Shown in pieces: positions 36,962-45,113 of a stretch of DNA of 59,976 nt (the first letter of the stretch is position 1; every line of letters begins with the position of its first letter). Position numbers and translations under genes: made by a program. The notes under the pieces were generated by a model that was not told the DNA's origin, ran no database searches, and saw only the letters and a program-made list of their open reading frames with translations. Origin of the DNA: Lachnospiraceae bacterium (GTDB lineage Bacteria; Bacillota; Clostridia; Lachnospirales; Lachnospiraceae); assembly GCA_022769005.1 (NCBI GenBank), contig JALEKK010000010.1:1-59976 (forward strand), given 5' to 3'.

Positions 36962-37795
36962 TCATTTGTTTTTGTCATTCAAATGCATAAGCTGAATATA
37001 ATTTTTTGGAGTAGTACCCAGAAATTCTCTGAACTCTCTCAGAAAATGAGCAGGGTCGTTATAGCCATATTTTTTTGATAACTCTATATTGGTTTTGTGA
37101 GGAGAGCCGTGCATATCGCTTAAAACAGCTTGTATTCGCAGATATTTCATATAATCTTTAGGTGAGTATCCAAAACTGTCTTTGAATAACCTGCTTATAT
37201 ATCTTGGCGTAAAGTCCAGATCCAAAGCTATTTTAGAAACTGTTTCATCGTAATCAGCTGCTTTAATGGCTTTTTTTATTGCGTTTCCGGATGATCCGGT
37301 CTCAAGCAAACGCTTCGAGTTCTTTAAGTATGACAGAAATATTTTACATTTCCTCGAAAATGATTCGGCTTTCCTGAAGTTGCTGATAAGGTTGTATTCA
37401 TAGGAATTGCCTGTAGGAAAATAATGGAAAATATTGTCTACAAGTTTTGCGTGGGGTATATTCGGAGCGTCGGTTTCAATAAATACGGAATCGTCATCAA
37501 AGCGAATTCCGAATATATGATCATAATGGGGCAAATCCATGGAAAAAAGTTCCGTGGACGGACCTACACCTATGAATTCCGAAGCACCCGTAAAAAATGT
37601 GCTGTCATTGTAGCATATAAGCCAGTCTACATACGGAGAAGCTATAAATGTAAGATTAATGGCTTTATTGGTAGTGGCAGACAGCTCATAGCATCTTATA
37701 TGGTACGGATTTTTAATTTCCTCATTGTTAACCAATATTATATTGTCATGCGTATTGATATATGGCTGTAGAAGTTGCAGATTGTTCATGTTCAA
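36962..37795 (-). CDS. AraC-family transcriptional regulator
   Basis: The 277-residue protein has an N-terminal cupin-like sensor region (about residues 1-165) and a C-terminal double helix-turn-helix (about 180-272). The latter shows LDFTPRYISRLFKDSFGYSP, then KKYGYNDPAHFLREFREF and GTTPKNYIQL, the AraC signature. The sensor domain probably binds a small sugar-like ligand, not identifiable here. The first of two close ATGs is preferred because AAAGG lies eight bases before it. It is divergent from the Tad-like locus and could regulate it, but nothing in the sequence proves that. A 20-base direct repeat covers its leader. Confidence 0.9.
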   Translation of the reverse strand: MNMNNLQLLQPYINTHDNIILVNNEEIKNPYHIRCYELSATTNKAINLTFIASPYVDWLICYNDSTFFTGASEFIGVGPSTELFSMDLPHYDHIFGIRFDDDSVFIETDAPNIPHAKLVDNIFHYFPTGNSYEYNLISNFRKAESFSRKCKIFLSYLKNSKRLLETGSSGNAIKKAIKAADYDETVSKIALDLDFTPRYISRLFKDSFGYSPKDYMKYLRIQAVLSDMHGSPHKTNIELSKKYGYNDPAHFLREFREFLGTTPKNYIQLMHLNDKNK

Positions 37796-37833
37796 TACCT
37801 TTAATATGTTATATCAATACCTTTAAATATGTT
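37792..37833 (-). repeat. Direct repeat in the leader of the AraC-family gene
   Basis: TCAATACCTTTAA-TATGTT occurs at 37792-37810 and, with one extra A, at 37814-37833. The copies start 22 bases apart, about two helical turns. The first copy covers the ribosome binding site and the start region. This fits a duplicated protein-binding site or a recent local duplication. Confidence 0.6.
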
Positions 37834-37897
37834 GCATATTTAAGTGTATTATAGCATAGTATGTTATCTGTTTTACAAAGGTTTTTATATAAAAATA

Positions 37898-37926
37898 TTG
37901 ACAATAAATGTTTGCGGTTCTATAAT
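37898..37926 (+). promoter_or_regulatory. Perfect sigma-A consensus promoter of the Tad-like locus
   Basis: TTGACA (37898-37903), 17 bases, TATAAT (37921-37926): an exact match in both hexamers and in spacing. It lies about 100 bases before the first gene. It is the strongest promoter match seen in the window. Confidence 0.85.
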
Positions 37927-38027
37927 ACAAACATATTTTCGATTACATTATTCTATTATACGTTTCTGTATATTTTCATTTTTAATTTTTTATATTTAAC
38001 AATTGAATACATAAAAGGAGGTATCAG

Positions 38028-38939
38028 TTGGCTGAGAAAATCAATATTTTGATAAGCGATACCGATTATCTGATGAATTTTTCCAATGCATTAAGTGCCT
38101 GTTTGGGCAATGATTATGAGATTTCATCATTTTCCGATTCGGATATTTATTTATCCGATAACAGTGAACCGTCACTGCTGATTGCGTCGGATGACGAAGC
38201 TTTCCGGGAGATAATCAATTCTCATAAGGGACATATACTTTTATTGGGAAAAGACGAACATGAATCACATGTAAACGGTGATGTTTTATCGGTATATAAT
38301 CCCGTATCAACCATAATCGGAAAAATATATGAAATTCTTGAAGAGGGTTCGGAAAATGATGACGGCACTTCTGACGAAAGTGACGACAGTACTCCGGAGA
38401 TTATTTGCATCATGGGTTTTTGCGGTGTTCATGAGAGAAATGAATATTCAATGAACACTGCGCGGGCAGAAAGTGCAAAGGGACGGGTTCTCTATATCAA
38501 TATGGATGAATTCAGTCCGTTGAGAAATGATCTGTCGGTTCCTCTGGATACGGATATTTCCGATGCACTGTATATATATCGGGAAAACGGATTTGTATAT
38601 ACGGATAAATTGCAATCGGTTATCAATTCTTACGGAGAATTTGATGTAATAATGCCTACAGCATGTCCCGATGATTTATGTGAAACCGATGCGGAAACTT
38701 TAAGCAGGCTGGTTAGAGACATAGGCGGGAACATGGGATATCGCGAAGTGATAATAGATGTCGGATGCACGGTATATAAATATTGGGAAATGATAGGTAT
38801 ATCAGACAGGACATATATAATTTTTGACGAAAAAGAGAGAAACAGGCAGGCACTTTTATTTGAATATTTAGAGAAGACAGACAGATCTTCATATATAAGA
38901 AAGACGGTTTGTTTACCGACGGAATGTGAGGATGAGTAA
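38028..38939 (+). CDS. tadZ: TadZ/CpaE-like protein with degenerate P-loop
   Basis: The start is TTG after a strong AAGGAGG site. The 303-residue protein has a receiver-like N-terminal part (about residues 1-105: NILISDTDYLMNFSNAL). An acidic Asp/Ser/Glu linker follows, then a MinD/ParA-like fold (about 125-300: IICIMGFCGV, GRVLYINMDEFS, YREVIIDVG). TadZ/CpaE proteins localise Tad pilus machines at the membrane. In this copy the deviant Walker A (normally KGGxGKT) reads GFCGVHERNEY, with no Lys or Thr, so ATP binding is doubtful. Its identity rests on fold-like features and its place before the tadA gene, not on a strong motif. Its end overlaps the next gene. Confidence 0.75.
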   Translation: MAEKINILISDTDYLMNFSNALSACLGNDYEISSFSDSDIYLSDNSEPSLLIASDDEAFREIINSHKGHILLLGKDEHESHVNGDVLSVYNPVSTIIGKIYEILEEGSENDDGTSDESDDSTPEIICIMGFCGVHERNEYSMNTARAESAKGRVLYINMDEFSPLRNDLSVPLDTDISDALYIYRENGFVYTDKLQSVINSYGEFDVIMPTACPDDLCETDAETLSRLVRDIGGNMGYREVIIDVGCTVYKYWEMIGISDRTYIIFDEKERNRQALLFEYLEKTDRSSYIRKTVCLPTECEDE

Positions 38940-40107
38940 AGAAGAGATAATAAGTTATATAAGAAACAGAATCTACAAATATATAGATGTAGACGACGAA
39001 TGTACGGATGAGTATATAAGGGAGAGAATAAGCCGTGAAATTCACCTGTTTTCCAAAGATAACATTATTTCGGTCAATGACAGGGAATATATAAGTAAAA
39101 GAGTTTTTGATTCTATAAGAGGGTTGGATGTTTTGGAATCTTTTCTTCGTGATGACGATATTACGGAAATAATGGTAAACGGCACCGAAAATATATTTAT
39201 AGAAAAATCAGGCAGCATATACCAATCCGATGTTCATTTTGAAGACGAAAAGAGATTGAACGACACGGCTCTCAGAATAGCTTCAAAATCAAACAAAATC
39301 GTAAATGCCAAAAATCCGATATTGGATACCGTATTGGATGACGGATCCAGAGCGTGTGTTGTGCTGTATCCCGTTTCAAGAAACGGAACTTCAATTACGA
39401 TAAGAAGGTTCTATGATAATCCGCTGACCATGGAGGATTTAATAAAGATCGGGACTATATCCGAAGAAGCGGCAAATTATTTAATAACTGCAGTTAAAAG
39501 TAAAAAAAATATTTTCATAAGCGGCGGAACAGGCTCCGGAAAGACAACTCTGTTGGGGATATTGGGGAATTATATAGCGGAGGATGAAAGAGTTGTGACC
39601 ATAGAGGACTCCGCGGAATTAAATCTCTTCAGAATCAAAAACTGGGTAAGGCTTGAAACAAAGGGAATCAATGCATCCGGAGACGGAGAAATAACCATAA
39701 GAAGGCTTATTAAAACAGCTCTCAGAATGAGACCGGACAGGCTGATTGTCGGCGAAGTGAGAGGCGATGAGGCTATAGACATGCTGCAGGCTTTAAATAC
39801 GGGCCATGCCGGATCCCTGTCAACCGGTCATGCAAACAGTGCGAAAGATATGATATCAAGGCTGGAGACAATGGTTTTATACGGTATGGATATACCTGTT
39901 CAGGCTATAAGGGGACAGATTGCTTCCGCTCTGGATATTATTGTTCATCTCAGCCGAATAAAGGATAAAAGCAGGAAGGTTATGGAGATAAGCCGGATAT
40001 CCGGTATATGCAACGGTCAGATAGTTTTAAGTCCGGTTTATAGATTCGAGGAAATCGAAGCGGAAGGAGGGAAGACGTCGGGTGAACTTAAGTATGTTCA
40101 GGAATGA
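38932..40107 (+). CDS. tadA: Tad/CpaF-family secretion ATPase
   Basis: This hexameric-type ATPase powers Tad/Flp pilus assembly or pseudopilus movement. I prefer ATG at 38932, eight bases after GGA; a GTG two codons earlier is possible. The protein is about 391 residues. It shows the N-terminal domain (FLRDDDITEIMVNGTENIFI), Walker A GGTGSGKT (about 198-205), the Asp box (RVVTIEDSAELNL), Walker B (RMRPDRLIVGEVRGDEAIDML) and the His box (NTGHAGSLSTGHANS). All catalytic residues look intact. It overlaps the genes on both sides by 8 and 26 bases. Confidence 0.95.
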   Translation: MSKEEIISYIRNRIYKYIDVDDECTDEYIRERISREIHLFSKDNIISVNDREYISKRVFDSIRGLDVLESFLRDDDITEIMVNGTENIFIEKSGSIYQSDVHFEDEKRLNDTALRIASKSNKIVNAKNPILDTVLDDGSRACVVLYPVSRNGTSITIRRFYDNPLTMEDLIKIGTISEEAANYLITAVKSKKNIFISGGTGSGKTTLLGILGNYIAEDERVVTIEDSAELNLFRIKNWVRLETKGINASGDGEITIRRLIKTALRMRPDRLIVGEVRGDEAIDMLQALNTGHAGSLSTGHANSAKDMISRLETMVLYGMDIPVQAIRGQIASALDIIVHLSRIKDKSRKVMEISRISGICNGQIVLSPVYRFEEIEAEGGKTSGELKYVQE

Positions 40108-40837
40108 CATTTTCACAAAAAAATGCATAAAACCGTATGAACATATAATAATCTGTTCTGTCGGATGTATATTGTCGGTTGTGCTGGGTATTACATTTTA
40201 CGATGTATGGTGGAGCGGTGTTGTATTTATCCCGTTTACGGTTTACCTGGTCAATGTATTAAAAAAGGAGATTACCGAAAAAAGAAAACAGAAGGAGAGA
40301 AAAATATTTCTGGACGGTTTGGAATTAATGTTATTGTCCCTTGAAACAGGATTATCGGACGAGAATTCATATATAAATGCCGGGGAAAAGCTTATTGAGG
40401 TTAATCCGAAATCCGTAACCGCGCAAATATGGTACTCATCCGGGGCAAGATTATTGAGAAATGAAACATTAGATGATATTTTATATGATTTTGCGGACAA
40501 TACGGGAATGGAAGAAATAAGTGAATTCAGAGATATTTATATGATTGCAAAAGTAAGCGGAGGGAATTTAATTGAAATTATCGAAACAATTATTGACAGA
40601 TCCAATGACAGATCCGAGGTGGAAAGAGAGATAAGGATAATTATAAGCGGTAAGAGATTTGAAGAGCGAATAATGTGTCTTATGCCGTTTATGATGATTA
40701 TCTATTTAAGAAGCAGCGGTAATTTTATTAATTCTCTCTACGGCAACATACAGGGTGTGATTATCATGAGTATATGTGCATTTGTGTATGTTATCGCATT
40801 TGTGAGGGCAGAGAAAATTGTGGATATACGGTTATAG
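40082..40837 (+). CDS. tadB: TadB-like type II secretion F-domain membrane protein
   Basis: The 251-residue protein has two N-terminal transmembrane spans (about residues 18-55), a cytoplasmic T2SSF-type helical domain (about 60-195: LDGLELMLLSLETGLS, IAKVSGGNLIEIIETII, RSEVEREIRIIISGKRFEERI) and two C-terminal spans (about 198-245). TadB forms the inner-membrane platform acted on by TadA. GTG at 40082 follows AAGGAGG by ten bases; ATG at 40094 is an alternative. Position directly after tadA supports the name over TadC. Confidence 0.85.
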   Translation: MNLSMFRNDIFTKKCIKPYEHIIICSVGCILSVVLGITFYDVWWSGVVFIPFTVYLVNVLKKEITEKRKQKERKIFLDGLELMLLSLETGLSDENSYINAGEKLIEVNPKSVTAQIWYSSGARLLRNETLDDILYDFADNTGMEEISEFRDIYMIAKVSGGNLIEIIETIIDRSNDRSEVEREIRIIISGKRFEERIMCLMPFMMIIYLRSSGNFINSLYGNIQGVIIMSICAFVYVIAFVRAEKIVDIRL

Positions 40838-40843
40838 AAGCTA

Positions 40844-42064
40844 ATGAGCATATCTGGAAAAACAAAGAAGTTATTGTTATTTACAGCCATAATAACGGCA
40901 TTATTTGTGTTTTTGACTATTTACTCGGGAGGGGGCAAGGAGAAAATAACTTTTTTGCTCAGACCGCAGGATTCTTCCGAAAAATATGAATTGGAAGCAT
41001 ATGTAGGCGGAGAAATCATAGACATTGAAGGCGATATAGGAAAAAGAAAATATACGGGCGAAGAAGCGAAGTCAGAGTTAAAAAAACTGTCTGACAATAT
41101 GAATGAATTAATACTCGGAAATAATAAAAGTTTAAATGAAGTAAGAGAAAAATTAAATTTAATAACGGAAGATAAAACTACGGGTGCAAGACTGGAATGG
41201 TCAACCGATAATTATGATATTTGTACATACGACGGCTATATTAATAATGAAGAATTTGATAACGGTGAAAGTGTAAATGTAACGCTGTATTGTATTATGA
41301 CTCTCGGAGATGAAGAGCTTGCCGGAACATATAATATAAAGGTTGTTTCCCCTCTTATGAACGAAGAATTAAGTAATAAGAAGAGAATACAGGATGAGAT
41401 ACAAAAAAACGACATGGCTGCGGCAAACGAAGATAAAGTAGATCTTCCGGGTGTCGTAGACGGTAAACATGTTGAATATATAAATAAACAAAACGGAAAA
41501 TCACCTGTTTTAATAGTTATATTGGGATTTGCCGCATCCGCCTTTCTTATTGCAAAGGAATATCAGGATAAAAGAAATTATGAGAAAAACAGAAAATATG
41601 AACTTACGGCGGATTATCCGAGTATTACAACAAAACTGTATCTGCTTATATATGCCGGAGGGACAATAATATCATCGTTTGAACATATAGTAAGGGAGTA
41701 TGATAACAACATTAAAAGGGGACGTATGAAGCCGAGGGCAGCATATGAACAAATGAAAAAGTGCCTCAATAATATTAATAACGGTATGGGAGAAGCAAAA
41801 AGTTATATTAAGTGGGGTAATGATTGCGGGATTAATGAGTATAAAAGATTAGGGTCATATTTGTCCGAATATTTAAAAAAAGGAACGGGAGATCTGAAAA
41901 AGAAATTACGTCAGCTGTCATCTGAGAGTATGGAAACGGCTGCCGCAAATGCAAAAGAAAGGGGTGAAAAGGCAGGATCAAAGCTTGTGGTTCCCATGAT
42001 TGCCATGCTGTTTACGGTTATGGTAATCGTTATAGTTCCCGCATTTGATTCTTTTTCCGTGTAG
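40844..42064 (+). CDS. tadC: TadC-like platform protein with a large N-terminal insert
   Basis: The 406-residue protein starts with a membrane span (about residues 9-27). A segment of about 190 residues, predicted to lie outside the membrane, follows (YELEAYVGGEIIDIEGDIGKR, LEWSTDNYDICTYDG); it is beta-rich and Ig-like in look. Then come a second span (about 220-237), a T2SSF-like helical part (YPSITTKLYLLIYAGGTIIS, RMKPRAAYEQMKKCLNNINNG) and a C-terminal span (about 383-402). Its place after tadB and its C-terminal half support TadC. The insert is absent from ordinary TadC proteins of about 310 residues. The ribosome binding site is weak (AGAAG). Confidence 0.75.
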   Translation: MSISGKTKKLLLFTAIITALFVFLTIYSGGGKEKITFLLRPQDSSEKYELEAYVGGEIIDIEGDIGKRKYTGEEAKSELKKLSDNMNELILGNNKSLNEVREKLNLITEDKTTGARLEWSTDNYDICTYDGYINNEEFDNGESVNVTLYCIMTLGDEELAGTYNIKVVSPLMNEELSNKKRIQDEIQKNDMAAANEDKVDLPGVVDGKHVEYINKQNGKSPVLIVILGFAASAFLIAKEYQDKRNYEKNRKYELTADYPSITTKLYLLIYAGGTIISSFEHIVREYDNNIKRGRMKPRAAYEQMKKCLNNINNGMGEAKSYIKWGNDCGINEYKRLGSYLSEYLKKGTGDLKKKLRQLSSESMETAAANAKERGEKAGSKLVVPMIAMLFTVMVIVIVPAFDSFSV

Positions 42065-42095
42065 CTGATAAACATATTTTATTTAAGGAGGCATT

Positions 42096-42323
42096 ATGAT
42101 TGGAAGAATAAAAGAAACCTTAACGAATAAAATTTTTTACATAAAAGAGCGAATAAGATCACATTTCATTAATGTTTGGAAAAGAGAAGACGGAATGGGA
42201 GTTGTGGAAGTGATTTTGATTACCGTTGTCCTCATTGCTCTTGTAATTATTTTCAAAAAACAAATTTCAAGTGTGGTAAATACAATTTTATCAAAGATGT
42301 CAAATCAGGCTAATCAAGTTTAA
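42096..42323 (+). CDS. flp: Flp-type pilin precursor (Flp1-like, type IVb)
   Basis: The 75-residue protein has a long basic leader (about 30 residues), then EDGMGVVEVILITVVLIALVI, then KKQISSVVNTILSKM. The Gly followed by a hydrophobic helix with Glu at position 5 is the class-III prepilin cleavage pattern seen in Flp pilins of Clostridia; processing is expected after the Gly of REDG. The predicted mature peptide is about 42 residues. AAGGAGG precedes the ATG, the best ribosome binding site within the operon, consistent with a major structural subunit. Confidence 0.85.
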   Translation: MIGRIKETLTNKIFYIKERIRSHFINVWKREDGMGVVEVILITVVLIALVIIFKKQISSVVNTILSKMSNQANQV

Positions 42324-42325
42324 AT

Positions 42326-43810
42326 ATGAAAATTACCGTTATAAAACTAAAAGCACATATTACGATTTTTGCAACTCTTGTTTTTATTGTTGTTTCGGGT
42401 TTGCTTTTTAATCTTATCCATTCGGTTATTTATACATCATTACAGTTCTCTTTCAATGCGGCATGCAGAATGGCGTTAGAGGGAACATTTGCGGGATTTA
42501 ACAATGAAGTATTTGAAAAGTACGGAATATATCTGTTAAAGGATGCAGGAAGCGAAGATATAATAAAAAGGCTTATCAAGGATAACATTTCGGAGAGTTC
42601 CCTGGAGTTTACGGAATTGAATACTACAAAGGATGTATACATAACGGATAATAACGGTGAGCATTTCTACAATCAGACTTTGGATTACATGTCGCACGAG
42701 GGGATAAGCGAGGAAGCGGCTAAATACGCAAACATGTTTAAAAAGGAAGACTACGGGCAAAAAGCAGATTTTAACGACGATATGGAAAAGCTGAACGACT
42801 TAATAGACGCTGATATGTCGGAAAGCGAAATGAGAGACAGGATAAAAGAGATAAAAACCGGAGGAGGCATCAGTTCAGGTGACTTGAGTGCGGATATTGA
42901 CAGAAAGATTGACGACATTGACGGAAGCAAAGCAAGTGAAAGCAGTGTGGAACTGCCGGACGTACCGGGTGATTTATACGATAAAATGAATTCGCCGGAT
43001 AATAATTCTGTCGATGAAATTTTAAAAACAGAGCGCATATCGGAAAAAAATATTAATAATATTTCATTTACATCTTATGCATCCGAATCACATGATTTCA
43101 AGAAAAGCAATAATGTCGGTAAAACATTTATCAATAATGAGATATTCAGAGAATATCTGACATTAAAATTCGGTTCTTTTACCGGCCGAAAAGAAGAAAG
43201 CGAACTGTTGGATTACCAATTGGAATATATCATTATCGGCAAAAAGTCAGATAAAGAAAATATAGAAGGAGTTACCGGTCGGCTTAAGCTTATAAGAGAG
43301 GGGATAAATGTCGGATATATTTTTTCGAATTCCAAAATGAGAGCGGAAGCAAAAGCCCTGGCGTCAGAACTTTTCGGATGGACGGGGAATCCGGTTTTGG
43401 TACAGATTGCCGAATACGGGATAATCCTGTTGTGGGGCTATGCGGAAAGTGTTGCCGATGTTAAAGCGCTGTTAAACGGAGATAAGGTTCCTCTTGTAAA
43501 AAATGAGTCCACATGGCATGTTTCCATAATCGACCTTATTTCGCTTAACTATGAGCCGGATAAGGAAAAAACGAATTCCGGCATTAAGTATAATGAGTAT
43601 CTCAGGGTGCTGTTGAGTATGGATAATGTGGATACACATGTATTGCGGGCCATTGACTTGATCGAGTTACACATGATCGGAAAAGGAGACGAAAGTTTTA
43701 AAATGAGTGAATATATATTTGAAAAAAACATAACGGCAAAATGCAATCTTCCGTACGGGAGGAAAGAATATATCGTTGATGCGGAATATGCATATTCTAA
43801 CAGAATGTGA
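42326..43810 (+). CDS. DUF5702-type Tad-locus protein with N-terminal membrane anchor
   Basis: The 494-residue protein has an N-terminal hydrophobic helix (about residues 10-32: TIFATLVFIVVSGLLFNLIH). It continues with ALEGTFAGFNNEVFEKYGIYLLKD, the entry signature of DUF5702, a family linked to Gram-positive Tad loci. The rest is a large extracytoplasmic region with an acidic, low-complexity middle (about 150-230) and a conserved C-terminal half. The N-terminus resembles pseudopilin/TadG-like proteins. Its role is unknown; a scaffold or minor pilus subunit is a reasonable inference. It starts two bases after the pilin stop and has almost no ribosome binding site, so it is probably translationally coupled. 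Confidence 0.8.
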   Translation: MKITVIKLKAHITIFATLVFIVVSGLLFNLIHSVIYTSLQFSFNAACRMALEGTFAGFNNEVFEKYGIYLLKDAGSEDIIKRLIKDNISESSLEFTELNTTKDVYITDNNGEHFYNQTLDYMSHEGISEEAAKYANMFKKEDYGQKADFNDDMEKLNDLIDADMSESEMRDRIKEIKTGGGISSGDLSADIDRKIDDIDGSKASESSVELPDVPGDLYDKMNSPDNNSVDEILKTERISEKNINNISFTSYASESHDFKKSNNVGKTFINNEIFREYLTLKFGSFTGRKEESELLDYQLEYIIIGKKSDKENIEGVTGRLKLIREGINVGYIFSNSKMRAEAKALASELFGWTGNPVLVQIAEYGIILLWGYAESVADVKALLNGDKVPLVKNESTWHVSIIDLISLNYEPDKEKTNSGIKYNEYLRVLLSMDNVDTHVLRAIDLIELHMIGKGDESFKMSEYIFEKNITAKCNLPYGRKEYIVDAEYAYSNRM

Positions 43811-44628
43811 AACAGGGGGAGTGGTTGAATAACATAAAACGGGCAGAGATAAGTTTAGTAAAAGCCGGCGGCGGGGTAACTCTTGAAGCGGTACTCATTA
43901 TTCCCATATACATATTTGCGGTTTCTGTAATTATTAATATCATGATACTGTTGGGTGTGGAAATACGAGTCAGAGAAGCTGCGTTTGAGAGTATAAGGGA
44001 AGCAAGCGGTAAGGTGTATATGTATGTTGATGAAGATAACGGAACCGCGCTCCCTTTGGGAAAGTCAGTATTGTTCAGCATCGACGGAAACATAAAACGG
44101 AAGCTCGGTGATTCGCTTACATTGTCAAGGGCCGTAAAGGGAGGGATAAACGGAATAAATGTTACCTCTTCGGAAGTTTTGAATAATAATTCAAAAATAA
44201 AATTAAAAATAGAATATTCACTTAATACTCCGTTTTCTTATTTTAGTGCGGGAGATATTAAAGTATCGCAAAATATGGAGACATACGCATGGCTGGGCGA
44301 AGATTATATGGGACACAGAGAAAACACAAAATATGTCTATGTAGCAAAACACGGCACAGTTTACCATCTGACTCCTCATTGCTCTTATCTTAATACGGAC
44401 ATATATGTCAGCAATACGGGGGATATCATATACAAAAGGAATGCTTCGGGAGCAAAATATTATGCCTGTAAGAGGTGTTCTGACAGAGGTACGGTTGGAA
44501 CCGTGTTCTATACACAATACGGTAACAGGTATCATTCGGACAGGGAGTGTACGGAGATACATCATGATTACAAAAAGGTGCCGTTATCAGAGGTTGAAGG
44601 AACAATGGGAAAGTGCTCAAAAGAATAA
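43807..44628 (+). CDS. TadE-like pseudopilin with two C-terminal Cys/His modules
   Basis: The 273-residue protein has the TadE-type N-terminus: GGGVTLEAVLIIPIYIFAVSVIINI, a hydrophobic helix with Glu near its start. An extracytoplasmic domain extends to about residue 170. Two related modules follow, VYVAKHGTVYHLTPHCSYL with YYACKRCSDRG (about 177-223) and VFYTQYGNRYHSDRECTEI with a late GKCSKE (about 224-270). Each has a YH-x4/5-C and a later Cys, like small Ada-type or DUF zinc/disulfide modules of secreted clostridial proteins. The start is uncertain: GTG at 43807 overlaps the previous stop, but a GGGGGAG site favours TTG at 43825. Confidence 0.78.
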   Translation: MKQGEWLNNIKRAEISLVKAGGGVTLEAVLIIPIYIFAVSVIINIMILLGVEIRVREAAFESIREASGKVYMYVDEDNGTALPLGKSVLFSIDGNIKRKLGDSLTLSRAVKGGINGINVTSSEVLNNNSKIKLKIEYSLNTPFSYFSAGDIKVSQNMETYAWLGEDYMGHRENTKYVYVAKHGTVYHLTPHCSYLNTDIYVSNTGDIIYKRNASGAKYYACKRCSDRGTVGTVFYTQYGNRYHSDRECTEIHHDYKKVPLSEVEGTMGKCSKE

Positions 44629-44647
44629 ATGCCGTAAGAGCAGATTC

Positions 44648-45103
44648 ATGATATGTTGTATCGTCATTAAGGAAGGTGATTATATACTGTTAAATATTTC
44701 AATACTGATTTCTTTTTTAATTCTCAGTTTTTACGACATTTTAATAAAAGAAATTCCGGTTATACCGGTAATTATGTTGGCAGTTTTAGTCTGTTTCGAC
44801 CGTATTGTATTCGGGGGACTGAGGATAGATTCCATAATTTTAGATACTTTTCCCGTATTTGTCATGCTGATTTTCAGTTTGTTTTTACCGAAGCAGAGCA
44901 TAGGCGCAGGAGATATTTATCTGTTTGCGGTTATCGGCGTCGCATACGGTTTCTGTGATTTAATAACAGTCATATTTTCTTCATCTGTTATTTTTATTGT
45001 TGTAATCTTTTTATTAAAACCTTTTATACCATTTAACAAAAAAACAACAGTCGGATTTGTTCCGTTTATAAGTATAAGCACCGCTTCACTGATTTGCTTT
45101 TAA
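44648..45103 (+). CDS. tadV: Prepilin peptidase (A24 family, TadV/CpaA-like)
   Basis: The protein is almost wholly hydrophobic with about five spans. It carries the two aspartates of A24 aspartic prepilin peptidases: FYDILIKEIP near the start and the GxGD motif as SIGAGDIYLF. FVPFISISTASL closes the chain. TadV cleaves the Flp and TadE-like leaders. The start is a problem. GGAAGGTG (44671-44678) is an excellent ribosome binding site, but the next in-frame codons are ATA (44684) and CTG (44687), not ATG, GTG or TTG. ATG at 44648 has no such site. I list the ATG form, but the true start may be the non-standard codon. Confidence 0.82.
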   Translation: MICCIVIKEGDYILLNISILISFLILSFYDILIKEIPVIPVIMLAVLVCFDRIVFGGLRIDSIILDTFPVFVMLIFSLFLPKQSIGAGDIYLFAVIGVAYGFCDLITVIFSSSVIFIVVIFLLKPFIPFNKKTTVGFVPFISISTASLICF

Positions 45104-45113
45104 ACAAGGGGAG

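Noticed and set aside
37861-38052. 63-codon plus-strand frame before tadZ
   Set aside because: It contains the perfect promoter of the Tad-like locus (37898-37926), has no ribosome binding site, and overlaps the tadZ start.
44405-44647. N-terminal extension of the prepilin peptidase frame
   Set aside because: These 81 codons overlap the preceding TadE-like gene in another frame and encode a basic, non-hydrophobic peptide unlike the family.
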